Assembly: GCA_034440635.1 (NCBI GenBank)
Contig: JAOTON010001599.1
Coordinates: forward strand, 1 to 64,000
Direction of reading: 5' to 3'
Origin: Lepas anatifera
Taxonomy: Eukaryota > Arthropoda > Thecostraca > Lepadidae
DNA length: 64,000 nt
Shown here: positions 10,936 through 21,959 of the stretch, piece by piece
Layout of the letters: the number at the start of each line of letters is the position of its first letter
Numbering within the stretch: position 1 is the first letter of the stretch
Program-made: the position numbers and the translations under genes
The notes under the pieces: model-generated
Database searches by the model: none
Told to the model about the DNA's origin: nothing
What the model saw: only the letters and a program-made list of their open reading frames with translations

Positions 10936-11084
10936 TGAGAAAAAAAAATATTGAAAGGAAACAGAAAATATTTTTTGTTCTAACAAATCTCAATATTAGA
11001 ATTGTCACCTCTTTCACTCAAGTTTTTCATGAATTTGCACCTCTCCCATATCAAGCCAGTGTGCGGCAAGAACCGATGGAAAAT

Positions 11085-11205
11085 CGAGGGACTTATGAAT
11101 CGAGGGACCTTTGAATAGAGGGCCTTATGTACAGAGGGTCTTTTCGAGGGACTTATGAATCGAGGGACCTTTGAATAGAGGGCCTTATGCACAGAGGGCC
11201 TTTTA
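11085..11205. repeat. ~60-bp tandem duplication
   Basis: Two near-identical units contain CGAGGGACTTATGAATCGAG, then GGACCTTTGAATAGAGGGCC, then TTATGNACAGAGGG. The motif GAGGG(A/C)CTT recurs every 15-20 bp inside each unit. Confidence 0.85.
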
Positions 11206-11246
11206 AACGTCACCCAGAAAACCCTCTGCTGGAAAAATTCCTTCAC

Positions 11247-11304
11247 CGGCCTGTCGGGCCCGATTTGTATTCCATAGCACGCGACAGCTTGGCCCGACAG
11301 GCCG
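11247..11304. repeat. Inverted repeat, 14-bp arms
   Basis: Arm CGGCCTGTCGGGCC (11247-11260) pairs perfectly with GGCCCGACAGGCCG (11291-11304) across a 30-base loop. Confidence 0.85.
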
Positions 11305-11375
11305 CCGTAAAGGCCTTCAGACAGGCAAAACAGTTTTTTTCCTTTGTTTCCTTTGTTTGGAAGTACGCTCAACGC

Positions 11376-11413
11376 TGCCGCAAGGGCGCTGTTTGAACAG
11401 CGCCCTTGCGGCA
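11376..11413. repeat. Perfect hairpin, 18-bp arms and 2-base loop
   Basis: TGCCGCAAGGGCGCTGTT pairs with AACAGCGCCCTTGCGGCA across the dinucleotide TG. It is very GC-rich and lies 70 bases after another strong inverted repeat. The role is unknown: it may be a transposon end junction, a cruciform or a structured RNA. Confidence 0.9.
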
Positions 11414-11419
11414 AAGCCG

Positions 11420-12595
11420 GTGTAAAAGGTATCTTTGGTTTGAAAATCAGCCATGCGGTTTGGTGTGTTGCGTTATGGATATGGCGGAGGCCAAGGTCCT
11501 AGAATCCCGTGGTGTGGTGGAGGGAATACGTTGCAAGGTTGTGTTTTTGATTATTTTTCTCTTGCATTACTTTGGTATACATCTTGAGTAAACTGGTTGA
11601 GCCTGGATTTCATCGTCCATAGTTGAAGGGCTGATAAATGGCTCCGATTAAGCTGAAGCCCCTTCCACCGTCCCGTGTCAAGCTTAAATGTGGATTTGAG
11701 GGATGTGGGTATTTTGGCGAAAAACGTTTTTTTAGGAGCATCAGCGAATCAAGCATTCTGGTCTGCCCTGCAAGTTCAGGAACAGTGGTTTTGGCCAAGG
11801 AGGTCGTTTTGAAGCATGGGTCAAACAGCGGGCAGATCAGAACAGTGGGGAGAAAGAAACAAGTAAGTAATGTGGTGTTCGTTGTAATTTCGGCAGCTTA
11901 CATTTATTTCCACACAGTATGTTATGCTCACTGTTGATCAATAATTTTAAATGATATTGATAAGGGAAACATGAATTTTACCAGCAGACTGGTCAAATTA
12001 GACTAAAACATTTGATTTTCCCTTCCGTCTTCTTTTAAATCCAATGCCTGTTTGTCCAGAATTAACCACAAAAGTTGCATGCACAAGTGCAGCATTTTTT
12101 ATCAATGGCAGCTGCAGAGGACTGAAAAAGGGGGGCTGCTTTTCATGTTATTGCATATTTCCACCTGTGACCTAAATCATCTGAATTCAAGACTGAGTCT
12201 TATTCAAGACCCAGTAGAGCTGACTTTGACACACACTATTTGTATGCTGTACGTCCACAAATCTCAAGTTACATCCAATAATAAATTTCCTTTACCAATG
12301 GTGACTCCAGAAAATGAGAATTGGTGGTTCGGTATTCAATTTGTTATAGGTTTCTGCCGATAACCTTAATTTCCTGAGCGCGTCTGATAATTGAAAACAC
12401 GAAGAACAGTCTCAGTTCTAGAGTTTTGAAGATTAATAGACTTGTGTCATTCCACTTAGATTTGCCATAGGCGGCTTCAGAGCACGAAAATAAGGATATC
12501 ACACATATAAGGATCAGAGCACAAAAATAAGGATAATGATATCCATTGGTGCCAAACTAGAAGTTTTTTATGCTAATTTTAGTATTTTCTATTAA
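11420..12595. other. No gene seen
   Basis: AT-rich DNA. A local duplication around 12478-12540 (CAGAGCACNAAAATAAGGAT repeated) is the only structure I see. Confidence 0.5.
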
Positions 12596-12649
12596 GAATG
12601 TGGAAAATGAGTAGGAACATTTTACCAATTAAATGGGTTTTAGACAATT

Positions 12650-12760
12650 TTAATAGTCCTATCCTAACCACCCGACAGATTTGGAGGTTTTTTTCGAAAG
12701 TGCCCGACAGATTTGAGATTTTTTGCAGCTCTGGCCCCCCTGTACTGGAGGCGTTGTATT
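12650..12760. repeat. Dispersed repeat, copy 2
   Basis: CCGACAGATTTGGAGG and GTGCCCGACAGATTT are internally repeated (about 12671 and 12702) and shared with 10880-10900. TTTTGCAGCTCTGG follows. An overlapping 136-codon frame (12598-13008, plus) has no recognisable domain and is probably repeat-derived. Confidence 0.45.
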
Positions 12761-13163
12761 GCGATACCGGCACTGGCATTCAACCAACGGACCCTGTTGC
12801 CCCTTCAACAGGTGAAATATCTCGACACGTCCCTCCCCTGGCCGAAAAATCGGGATCCACCAGTGCTCAAAGGCGGATACGAAAATGTCTGCGCGTATCG
12901 GTTCTTCATGTAGCCCTAACTGGTGATAAAAGGGAGAATAATAGCGTTGGATCAGTGGGAGTTGTGCAAAAAACTTTGTCTTGCCTGCCATTCACTTCTG
13001 TTTTGTAGATCATGAATTCTGTAGAAGTTCAACCTTCAATCAGAGTTCGTGAGGTAAGGCTGCCTAAAAAAACGTTATGATGCATTTTTTACTGGCGAAT
13101 TTTTACCCTGTCGTTTCCCAACGGGCACACTTGCCCAACTACAGGGTTCATTAGCATGGGTGT

Positions 13164-14090
13164 TTAACATCCGCCTCGGTGGGCCTCCGAGTCACCTTTG
13201 TCACGGTGGGCGGTGCTCAAACACCCCTTCGAACTCGGCTCCTATACGGGATAGCGAAAAAAAACGCGAACGCTGGTGGATAGCTCCTACAAACTCATGG
13301 AGGAACTACATCGGTTATTTTTGGCAAAGCTCTTGACCCAAGTCGGAAAATCTGCTTAAGTAGCCAAGATGACCTCTCAGAGGTCACAGGTAAAAATGTA
13401 ATATGAACCTCGGAACTCGAAAGGGTCCAAGGATACTGCGATTTAGCGAATATGAACGTATTCTCAGCTTTATCTACACAAATACAGCCCAATTCCTGTT
13501 TTCCCCATGCATTTCCAATGAAGAGGTCATGATCCGTACCTGACTTTAGGTCCTCGATATGAAAAATCCTGGAATATATGTAGCAGCACTCAGTGGGCCC
13601 ATTATGTGGTATAAATTTCAATTCAATTGATTCACTCTTTTCTTACTTATGCCACCTTAAAAAATTGGGAAGTGAGGTCACTTGACCCTCAGGTTATTTG
13701 CGCATACTATGCTGGTGAACACCTGAAAGAGAACCTCTGAAATCTCCGATGGCTTCAGATACGTCACAGGGCAAATATCGGCCCAAGAATCTTTAGAAGA
13801 ATGAAAAACAACAACAAACCCTGAAAGGGTTTTCAAGTGTAAGAGTTTTCCAGCTAATAAGTCTCAAAATTTGGGCATAGTAGAGCTCAAAAGTTGAGGT
13901 GAGGTCTCATTGCTTATTCTCACCTGTTGACATAACCTGCCACAACCCAAACCTTACATTTTATTAAAAATTTATAAAAGGGTCAGATAACAGGTAACGA
14001 AGTACAATGGTGCCCCGCACCGCTGTTTTTTTTACTTTCCTTAAAAATCCTTTGGGGCACTGATGACCCCAGGCGGGGCAAAGGGGTAAA
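13164..14090 (+). mobile_element. TTAA family 3 element (~927 bp), uninterrupted
   Basis: It begins TTAACATCCGCCTCGGTGGG and ends GGCGGGGCAAAGGGGTAAA, the latter a degenerate TTAA-type end similar to the right end at 2123. The shared core lies at 13500-13640. Its first ~150 bases match 5474-5531 plus 6564-6650 with the nested element removed, so it serves as the empty-site relative. It is non-coding. Confidence 0.65.
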
Positions 14091-14097
14091 GAACTTT

Positions 14098-14217
14098 TCC
14101 ACCGGGTCATTTGGGATATGGAAGGCGGCTTCTCGCTATGGGAATCGAACCCACACTAATCCATATGATCCCAGTTTTGATGCAGGCAATGAAACCACTG
14201 GGCCATCCGGCCCCTAG
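14098..14217 (-). repeat. tRNA-like SINE relic
   Basis: On the minus strand, TGGCCCAGTGG resembles an A box and GGGTTCGATTCCC is a good B box, about 40 bases apart. The acceptor ends do not pair and the D-arm is poor, so it is not a functional tRNA. The sequence after the B box continues into unrelated DNA, as in a tRNA-derived SINE. Confidence 0.5.
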
Positions 14218-14219
14218 GA

Positions 14220-14740
14220 AAATATTCTGCCTCGAAACGTGGTAATGGGCCATCACAAGCACTTATGATAATGACTTAGGTGAAAGAAAACTATTGCAAC
14301 TTACTCAAATACTATTACTAATCAAAACTGATAAATTCAACTAATTGATATGAAATGAGTTCTTTACTGACAACCATGATTTTTAATAAAGACAGCAGAT
14401 AATGTTAACAAAAAAAACCTTTGATAGTGTCGCAGAGGTCAACGTTTAACCGCAGTAGGGTTTGACAGAGTGGGTTCTTGAAAGTTTATTAGACTGCATC
14501 GATAGTATTGATAAACACAATTAGTAGGCGAATTTAGGAACATGACACAAAATGGACACTTGGGAACAATTCTATTTTTTAAATGCTCCAAATTTAAGTA
14601 ATCTTGCAGCGCTTGCACGCTGTCCAACTGTCGCAAGCCAACAAGCCTCTCAGGAAGCAGGGACTGTAACAAACTGAGAAACAAACCAAAAATGAGGGGC
14701 ACCTGAAATGGCCTAGACCTGCAGCTTCCGTCGGGGCAAC
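14220..14740. other. No gene seen
   Basis: AT-rich, no coding or repeat structure noted. Confidence 0.4.
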
Positions 14741-14744
14741 GCTG

Positions 14745-15335
14745 CGTGCGTTGGACTCACTGACACAACATCCGGAGAGAAATAATCACCCTTCCGACTT
14801 TACTCGGCCTTTATCAGAACACGTGTTTGGAAGCCTGGTCAGACACCTGAACCACCAGCGCGCTTCATTCCAGCACTTTCCAGCCGCTCTCCTCCCAGTC
14901 ATTAGCGGACGTGCGCTGCACCCCTGCCCCCGCCCTCCCGTCCGGTGTTTGTGTTGGTTCCGACGATAATGGCGGTGTTGTAAGCGAGGTGTGCTCGTGC
15001 CACTTCTACCGCATAACAAGGCTGGTTGTAAACGAAGTCGGCACGACTCTCCTAACCCGCCCGCCATGAAGAAACCGAAAGCGATGCAACGCAAACCAAC
15101 GAAAGCGAACCAATGTACAGTGTCCGCTCAAAGGCCCGACAGACAAAAGCCGAGAGGCAGCGATGGGGGAAACAAAGCCGACCACCGCCACGCAGCTGAC
15201 CTGTGACGTCACGCGGCCCTCCTCTCCAGTGTCCAGCGGCAGGCGGCCCAACTCAACGCACCGAACGGGCGGCACCACAAAGACGGCAGAGGGCACTTGG
15301 GCTCACGCCTGAATACATTGCTGCGCGCGCGGGGT
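14745..15335. other. GC/CpG-rich block
   Basis: Composition rises sharply relative to the flanks and CpG dinucleotides are frequent. Overlapping frames on both strands are open, as expected from the composition. It could be an unmethylated promoter or first exon, but no start site or splice signal is compelling. Confidence 0.3.
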
Positions 15336-15635
15336 GGCTGCAGGATGACGGGAGTCAGTCAGCTGGCTGCAGGATGGCGGGAGTCAGTCAGCTGGCTGCA
15401 GGGTAGCGGGGAGTCAGCTAGCTGCAGGATGGCGGGAGTAAGTCTGTCAGCTGCAGGGCGGTGGAAGTAATTCTGTCAGCTGCAGGGCGGTGGGCGTAAG
15501 TCTGTCTCTGCAGAATGGCGGGAGTAAGTCTGTCAGCTTGAGGGCGGCAGAAGTAAGTCTGTCAGCTGCAGGGTGGCGGGAGTAAGTCTGTCAGCTGCAG
15601 GGCAGCGGGAGTAAGTCTGTCAGCTGCGCACGGCG
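15336..15635. repeat. 29-bp minisatellite, ~10 units
   Basis: The unit is approximately CTGCAGGGTGGCGGGAGTAA followed by GTCTGTCAG. The first three units have a variant GTCAGTCAGCTGG spacing. Some units begin CTGCAGGATGG. Confidence 0.85.
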
Positions 15636-15934
15636 TGCATGACAGCCTCTCATAATCGCCTCCACCAATGGTTGGCGGCGGTGGCCCGGTCTGCACGGCA
15701 ACACGAAGGGAGAGAAGCGCTGCACGGGGTCTAATGGCAGCAAACGTCACGGCTAGTGGCCTGGAAAGGTGTGGATTCATCAGCCGACGATAGAACTGTA
15801 GTGTTTGTGGGTGAGAGGCTGGCCGGATTCGCATATGGTTTTGAAACCATTGATTGATCAATTCTATCCACAGAAGATGTTCTCCAAGCGCTGCTCTCCA
15901 ATTTTACCGGGCGGCTGCAAGCGGCGTATTTTTC

Positions 15935-16195
15935 ATTCCAATAGAGGAAGTCACCTCTTGAGCTGATCCGAGGTCACCGAAATAAAAAATCGGGATATAC
16001 GTAATTTTAGACCGTGGAAAGGCTAGCTATCAAGTGTGGCAAGTTTCGATTCGATTAGTTTCAATATATAGGCATGGTAGAGCTCAAAATTTGAAGGGAC
16101 GTCACCTTGTTTGACCTTACTTAGTGGCCTGACCTGATATGATCTGAACCTTAAATCTTGTCAGAAGCTACAAAATGAGTAATGGAATCAATTCA
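15935..16195 (+). mobile_element. TTAA-element fragment with shared core
   Basis: The stretch from TTCCAATAGAGGAAGTCACC through AAAAAATCGGGATATACG to the TGACCT-containing tail is colinear with the family 1 core and right part (compare 51228-51440). Neither terminus is visible. An old, truncated copy. Confidence 0.55.
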
Positions 16196-16199
16196 ACAA

Positions 16200-17030
16200 G
16201 ATGCACACACATCTACATATTCACCATCAGGATAAGCCATTAAACAGCAAATACAAAATTTACAGCGCCAGACAAAGCAGTCCTAGCGGCACCATTCGAC
16301 CACCACAGTCGGCACACCCTAAAACTCTAAGTGTGACAACTCCAAGGCAAAGCCATCACTGTAAAACGGCTACTCCAAGCCCCGTTATTCTGTGTATATC
16401 GCCAATGCCGCTGAAATACGATCCACAACTTATATACATATAATTCGCAAGGATACTACATGTCTATGCAAAACTAAGGAAACACGCGGGCAGCCAGAAG
16501 CGCTCATAACATAATACGCCACCCCAAAATTTTCAACTCAGTACAAACAAAATGGAACATGGATGAATAGGCGCAGCATTTCACATCCATTCCGCCGTTG
16601 TGGTTTCGAGTCTTTGGAAGAATGCCCTATTGTCCTGTGTTGTACTACCTGTCTCGCCCCTGCCTGACAAAGATACACGTCCCAGGAGGCCAGTACACCT
16701 GTGGCTAATATCAGCAGCGCATAGCTGGCCTCGCAGCCGACCCGGACTCACCTCGAGTGGCACACAATGCACAGACTCAACACGCTTCCGTCAGACGCGG
16801 CGGGCCCTTTCATTGGCCAGATGGCACAGCTGGCTTCCGCCGTCTGCCGAGGTCACGTGACTGGCAGGGAAGCTGGAGCCAGGGGCACACACGTGCACTC
16901 GTGGGGAGTTAGGTTTGTAACCGCAGCACCGTCATCCCGCCCGACATGGGTTAAAACTGACAAGTATACCTATTCATAGTGAACGGCTGAAATACAGCAA
17001 TGTACTAATTTCACCACCAGCAGATGCGGC
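16200..17030. other. No gene seen
   Basis: Unique-looking DNA; a GC-rich patch lies at 16620-16870. No supported feature. Confidence 0.4.
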
Positions 17031-17036
17031 AGGATT

Positions 17037-17100
17037 ACTGCCACAGCTGACTGTCAGCTGACTGTCAGCTGACGGTCAGCTGACGGTCAGCTGTGGCAGT
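17037..17100. repeat. 64-bp palindromic tandem array
   Basis: ACTGCCACAGCTGA at the left is the inverse of TCAGCTGTGGCAGT at the right. The interior is repeats of CTGTCAGCTGA / CGGTCAGCTGA, each unit containing the CAGCTG E-box palindrome. It is therefore both a tandem repeat and an inverted repeat. Confidence 0.9.
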
Positions 17101-18060
17101 ACAGTAGCAGTCTCTGACTGGCAGTGGAATGACGGTAAGTGGCCAGTGTCCTTCAACGATGGCTGATGTTAGAAACAGCGAAAAGCCTGCTGGACCAGAC
17201 CAATGGCACGGATATTTATTTGTGGAGTGTAGACAAGTGAAAGCGTTAGAAGAGAGGATGTCGCGAGAGTTTCTGGTGATTCATCTCACTGTTATTTTTC
17301 TGCTTGACATGAATTCAATTTTCAGCTACAGCTGGCTTAGGTATGTATGTAGATACATACGCTCTGTCAATGATGATTTCCGACGACTTGTGGTAAGCCA
17401 CCTGGCTGGATGGGGTAGATGCAAGTGCTCGCGATGTTTCCAGAGGTCGATTGCTGGCCGCTGATTGGATCTAAGGTCCCAGCGACCTTTGACCACCGGT
17501 CGAGTTCATTCTCGCTGTGGAGCTGGTAAAGGTATCGCTCCTGACAGGCCTGTGAGTTACTGCGGGCCGGCACGACTGTCATGACTCTCCCAGCTGTAGC
17601 CCTAAATCAAAAACAAATGAAACCTTGCGCAAATGGATGCACCAGCTAGTGGGAGCTCACCCGTGAAGGTAGACCAGGTCAGAATCAAATTTGAAGGCAG
17701 CAGTTCAAGAGGGAGACCGGGTGTGGACTTCTTATGAGAGTACTGGTGACGAGTTCTTTTTGGCGGAAAGGCTAGAAGGTGAATGAGCTGTGGTGTTGAA
17801 TAGCACAAGTCAGACAGAATCCGATGAAGAGGGACTAGCAACGATAGCTATCAACAAAAAAGATTTTAACCGGATGCATTTGTATTTTTATTCAAAAGCT
17901 GAACTTCAACATTATACGTCAGACAGATATTTGTTTCTAACGGATGAACACCAGAGTGTGTTATCGACTGGTGATACAAAAAGACCCCCTTAACCCCCGG
18001 CGGCTGAATTAACCCAAAATTTCTGGAAGCTGCGGATCTGGGTCTGGATTTGGATTTAAA
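17101..18060. other. No gene seen
   Basis: A 111-codon open frame at 17129-17464 has no recognisable domain and lacks support. I see no repeat structure. Confidence 0.4.
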
Positions 18061-18063
18061 TTT

Positions 18064-18420
18064 GCCGCCCCGGTAGCTCAGTTGGTAGAGCGTTGGGCTC
18101 CGGCCCGCTGCTCAGAAGCATGCAGTGGCAGTGCATGTCCGGGCTTGGGATCGGTTCCCCTGAGACGCTCCGGCGCTCAATAGTTTGCCCGAGGTAGGTC
18201 GGCTGGCAACCGACTGGTGAGAGGGTGACCTGAGCGGGGCGGCCGTCCCTGTGCTTTGTGGGACGTTAAACTTTGGCTTCTAAATTATCCCTTCATTGTG
18301 GGAGTTGCTCGTTCGGGTGGTGGGGTCGGGGTCTCCGTGACAAGTCCCTTGAGGACTTTAGTGAGACTCCGACTCCAGCAGCCGTACTGGGAACAAGTTG
18401 GACAAAATTAAAAAAAAATT
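18064..18420 (+). repeat. tRNA-derived SINE, most complete copy
   Basis: The head GCCCCGGTAGCTCAGTTGG has a perfect A box and a paired D-stem (GCTC/GAGC). A B-box-like GGGATCGGTTCCC follows near 18150, spaced wider than in a tRNA. The body includes CGTCCCTGTGCTTTGTGGGA and TTTGGCTTCTAA, then GTGGTGGGGTCGGGGTCTCC. It ends in an A-rich tail near 18407. The body is shared with 63136-63390 (reverse) and 31790-31930, which defines it as a dispersed family. Such SINEs are transcribed by RNA polymerase III and moved by a partner LINE, which is not seen here. Confidence 0.8.
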
Positions 18421-18904
18421 TTGTTGATTTCATCGAATTTGTAATATTTACCAACTTTGGATTGATAATTATGGTGCGCAGATGGATTCGCTTTGAGTTG
18501 TCGGCAGACATCGGATACAGACAGCATCGGTCTGTATTTTATGAGCTATGACGCTCTCCGGTGATTATAGGATTATCATACTTCATTTAACTTACTTCAT
18601 TTACTTCATTTAACCCGATTTCCAACAGAGGAGGGAGGGCAGATTCTGCCCAGCCCTCAGGTTTTTCCATTGTACCTCCAAAACAGTTTGAGATAGGCTC
18701 TTGGAATCTAGTGACTTTTCCTACAACTAAATAACGCGTGTTCCCTCAAAATTTTGAAAATATATATGTGCCAGAGGCGGAGCTATGGCTCGCTAATGGG
18801 GGGGGCTTTATCCAGAAGCTGAGCATTGTCGCCTGCGTTGCGTTTGTCCTACAATAAAGCTGTCTGTTACGAATTGGCGGCATTTGTAATGTTTGAATGT
18901 TAGT

Positions 18905-19530
18905 ACTGAGATTTAGGATGATAGTTGAGGTATATTTTGATATAATTTTGGCCATATGCGGTTCCAGAAGCTCAAAATAGGGGTTTACAATGTCATCCAT
19001 CCGAATTCTTCCAAAGTAAAATATGCGTACAGAATCTTCGGGAGGGGTAAACATAACCATACATTGATCCCATATGTGTATTCTATGAAGATAAGAAGCC
19101 AAAGGCGTGCTCAGGTACCGTAATTAGAGGAGTTCACTCGCACTCAAGTTCATTTTAGTAATATGTGTGTATTGAATGGGACAAAACATTGCAACTATGC
19201 GTTTAGTTCTAACACCATATGAGATTTAGAATGACATTTGATGTGTATTTTGATATATTTTTGGCCAAAGCGGTTCCAGGAGCTCATAATGGGGTCTACA
19301 ATGTTATCCATTCAAACTCTTCCAAAGTGAATAAACTGCCTACAGAATGGACGAGAGGGGTAAAAATAAGGATTTATTGATCCCATCCGTGTATTATATG
19401 ATAATAGGATATCATAGGCGTGCTCAGGTACAGTAATTAGGGGGTTTGCTAACATTCAAGCGTATTTTAGTCTTGTATCTGCATTAAATGGGGCAAAGCA
19501 TCGTAGATATGCATTTAGTCCTAACACCTA
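18905..19530. repeat. Tandem dimer of a ~312-bp unit
   Basis: Two diverged copies start near 18905 and 19217. Each reads GAGATTTAGNATGA, then TATTTTGATATA, TTTTTGGCCA, GCGGTTCCAGNAGCTCA, then TTGATCCCAT, GGCGTGCTCAGGTAC, and TTTAGTNCTAACACC at the end. It looks like a short satellite-type duplication inside the 18610-20143 element. Confidence 0.8.
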
Positions 19531-19546
19531 ATGGACACCATTCATC

Positions 19547-19682
19547 CATAGGCGGATCCAGGAGTGTTCTCCGGGTCGGGCAGGGGTGGATAAAGGCGGG
19601 GTAATTTGAAAAGTAGTCATACCTGAAAAGTGGGTTAATTTGTGTCGTATCCCACTATTTTGGCTCCCTGAATCCGCCTCTG
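19547..19682. mobile_element. Possible hAT-like MITE, small
   Basis: The ends CATAGGCGGATCCAGGAG and, inverted, CAGAGGCGGATTCAGGGAG resemble the ends of the hAT-like elements at 20805 and 46755. No 8-bp target duplication is visible, so the assignment rests on the inverted ends alone. Confidence 0.4.
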
Positions 19683-20143
19683 ACAGATTTTCGGTATTCG
19701 AGCACTTGTCTTGGCATCAGAGGTATCACACTGTACCTGGTGTGTGCATTTCTGCAACAAAAAAGATAGGAAAAGATTCATATAATTTTCCCCAAATTTA
19801 TGGCCCTAGAACCGCCCTTGAGCTTTGATTTTCGTTTAGATGAGAATATAACATTTCCAAGCAATTCCTGTCAATCCATACTAGTTTCGTGAAGATCAAG
19901 CTTAAGAGACAAGAGCTACGGCTAATTAAAAAAGGCAGAAATTTTGTATATTTTCAACACCCCTTCCCTCAATTTTCAAAACTTAGATTATTTTTTCAAA
20001 AGAGAGTTCAGTGCAAGAAAAATCAAGTGCCGTTTGAATTTTTGAAATCGGCCGGATAGATTTCGAGATCTTAGGGGGGCGGGCGGAATCTGCCCCCCTG
20101 CTGGAAATAGGGGTAGCCGGGAGCCCGTTGGAAGTAGGGCTAA

Positions 20144-20800
20144 GCCTCGCTTTCCAAAAATAAAGTTATAAGCATCTATTGATTGTATGTGAATAGGAGA
20201 TTTTTAAGGAGTTGTGGAATTTGGTCATTACACGAGGCGTCCAGCCGACAATATTTTATGTGCTTATTGGGCAGGTATTCAAAAATATATATTACGGGCA
20301 AGTAAAGAATCTTATTTTTTCAAGCAGTCAAGACCACCAAACAGTCTGCAGTCTGCAGCTGACAATGGAAGGACAGCCTCAATGGGGAACACCATGAAAC
20401 AGGGCGCCGTGCTTACCTGCACATAATGTTTGCGGACCAGCAGTTTTCATTTGAGATACGAACACCTGCACAAGCCAAATGTTGGCTGTACACTGTACCA
20501 AGAATTCCAGAGGGGTGAACCTCATAGCAGTGGAGAATGCAAGGGGGCTAGAGGTCCGAAGCCCCCCAAGCCCGCCCAAGTTTCATAGTGTCTATAGTAA
20601 ATGCATAGACGTATGCTGATCCGAGGCAATGGCGGGGGACTCGAGCCTCCTAGCCCACCCGCAAATGAAGTCCTGAATTTCTGGATCCACAACTGCTTAT
20701 AGCAGTTTATGGTAGTAGGATTACACTTACTCTCGTTAAAACAAGCAACGTTGAAAATATGAAAATGATGATTTGACACTCAATGCTGATTAAAACATTG
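20144..20800. other. No gene seen; MITE debris
   Basis: The stretch 20520-20700 carries GC-rich pieces (GTCCGAAGCCCCCCAAGCCC) and a GTGGATCCAGAAATTCAGGA end on the minus strand, resembling worn hAT-like MITEs. No coding signal. Confidence 0.35.
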
Positions 20801-20804
20801 CTGT

Positions 20805-21049
20805 CATAGGCGGAACCAGAGAACAAATTTTTCCCCCTCTCTGATCGACACTTAGCATCCCCTGAGATAGCCAAGTTATCCACTGAAAAGTGGATGGTAC
20901 CCCTAAAATGGCGCTCCCCAGGATGCGAGAATCATGGCCCCACGATTGCATTTGGCACCCACCTGACTGGTTTTTCTGTCTGAAATTGGCGCCCTCTGGT
21001 CCCCCGATCCTGAATGCTCCCCCGATCGGTAATCTTGGATCCGCCTATA
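20805..21049. mobile_element. hAT-like MITE (~245 bp)
   Basis: The terminal inverted repeats are CATAGGCGGAACCAG and, on the minus strand, TATAGGCGGATCCAAG. The flanking octamers ATTGCTGT and ACTGATGT agree at 6 of 8 bases, consistent with a decayed 8-bp target duplication. There is no transposase. Confidence 0.5.
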
Positions 21050-21740
21050 ACTGATGTACTCTCCGCGTTTCCATTTAAACTGCCTGGATTATTGATTCAC
21101 AACTGGAGCGTGGACGTATTGTCCAGAGAATAATGCACCATTTCAACATATGCCAGCGTTTCGTTCTGCGAAGAGAACTGTTCGGTGTTGGTGTGAGCTC
21201 GCATAGCTACCACACGTTACTGCATATTACTACTACATTTTTTCAAAGAATTTTCATGAAAGCTCCCCTTGTTCTAACTTGCTACCTAACAGCATTATGT
21301 GTCTACAAAATGTTGTAAATAAATGTTTGAAATTGGTATTAATTCACCACAAAGCTAATTTCAAATCAGCGGTCTTACCGCTCTTTGTTCTTTCACTGCA
21401 GGCATAGGCTGTCCAGACGGCATTAAAGAAAGGCTCAACACTAAAACCATCGCACCATGAAAAATTGCAACAGACGTCTTCTTACCAATGGGCCCAAAAG
21501 GCCTTGACAAATGCTTACTTTCCGACCCGCAAGCCTTCAAGATGTGAGTATGATGCAGAGATAACAATGAAATGCATGCAAAAAATACCACAGTTGTCAT
21601 GCATCGGGCACACCGAGAGCACAGACCGTGTCACAAAGCGGATTGTCGGGTTACAAATGTAACGCGAGACTGCGTTCTCCACGTGAAACAACGGGGAGAC
21701 TGCACCCTCGTCTGCTGGTGTCAGAGGACTGCAACGGCAC
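21050..21740. other. No gene seen
   Basis: Ordinary-composition DNA without a supported feature. Confidence 0.4.
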
Positions 21741-21744
21741 AGCT

Positions 21745-21920
21745 GCGGGTATTCCGGAGACTGCATTGTAGGCTAGGAACATACCCTTCAATGGCACCAG
21801 CCATAGCGCGGGTAGCCCGGAGACTGCGGTGCAGGCTAGGAACATATCCTCCAGCAGCACCAGCAGACGACTGTCGGTAGCCCGGAGACTGCGGTGCAGG
21901 CTAGGAACATATCCTCCAGC
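21745..21920. repeat. ~62-bp minisatellite, 3 units
   Basis: Three units contain CCGGAGACTGCGGTGCAGGC followed by TAGGAACATATCCTCCAGC. More diverged GGGAGACTGC pieces occur just upstream (21665-21710). Confidence 0.85.
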
Positions 21921-21959
21921 TGCGACCACTAGCGCCTCTACATAAGTGCGCAAACTAGA

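Larger units (their letters stand above)
18610..20143. mobile_element. TTAA family 4 element, ~1.5 kb composite
   Basis: The left end TTAACCCGATTTCCAACAG, followed by GGGCAGATTCTGCCC, corresponds to the inverse of the right end, which reads TTAGCCCTACTTCCAACGG then GGGGCAGATTCCGCCC on the minus strand. The flanking tetranucleotides are TTAA and CTAA on the plus strand. The right subterminal GAGATCTTAGGGGGGC resembles that of family 2. The interior contains a tandem dimer and a small hAT-like MITE. There is no coding capacity. Confidence 0.55.

Noticed and set aside
12598..13008. 136-codon open frame
   Set aside because: It begins in AT-rich DNA and crosses a dispersed repeat also present at 10.8 kb; a 110-codon minus frame overlaps it.
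14098..14217. Functional tRNA gene
   Set aside because: The A and B boxes are good, but acceptor and D stems do not pair; kept only as a SINE relic.
19547..19682. Target-site duplication for the small MITE
   Set aside because: The flanking octamers CATTCATC and ACAGATTT do not match.
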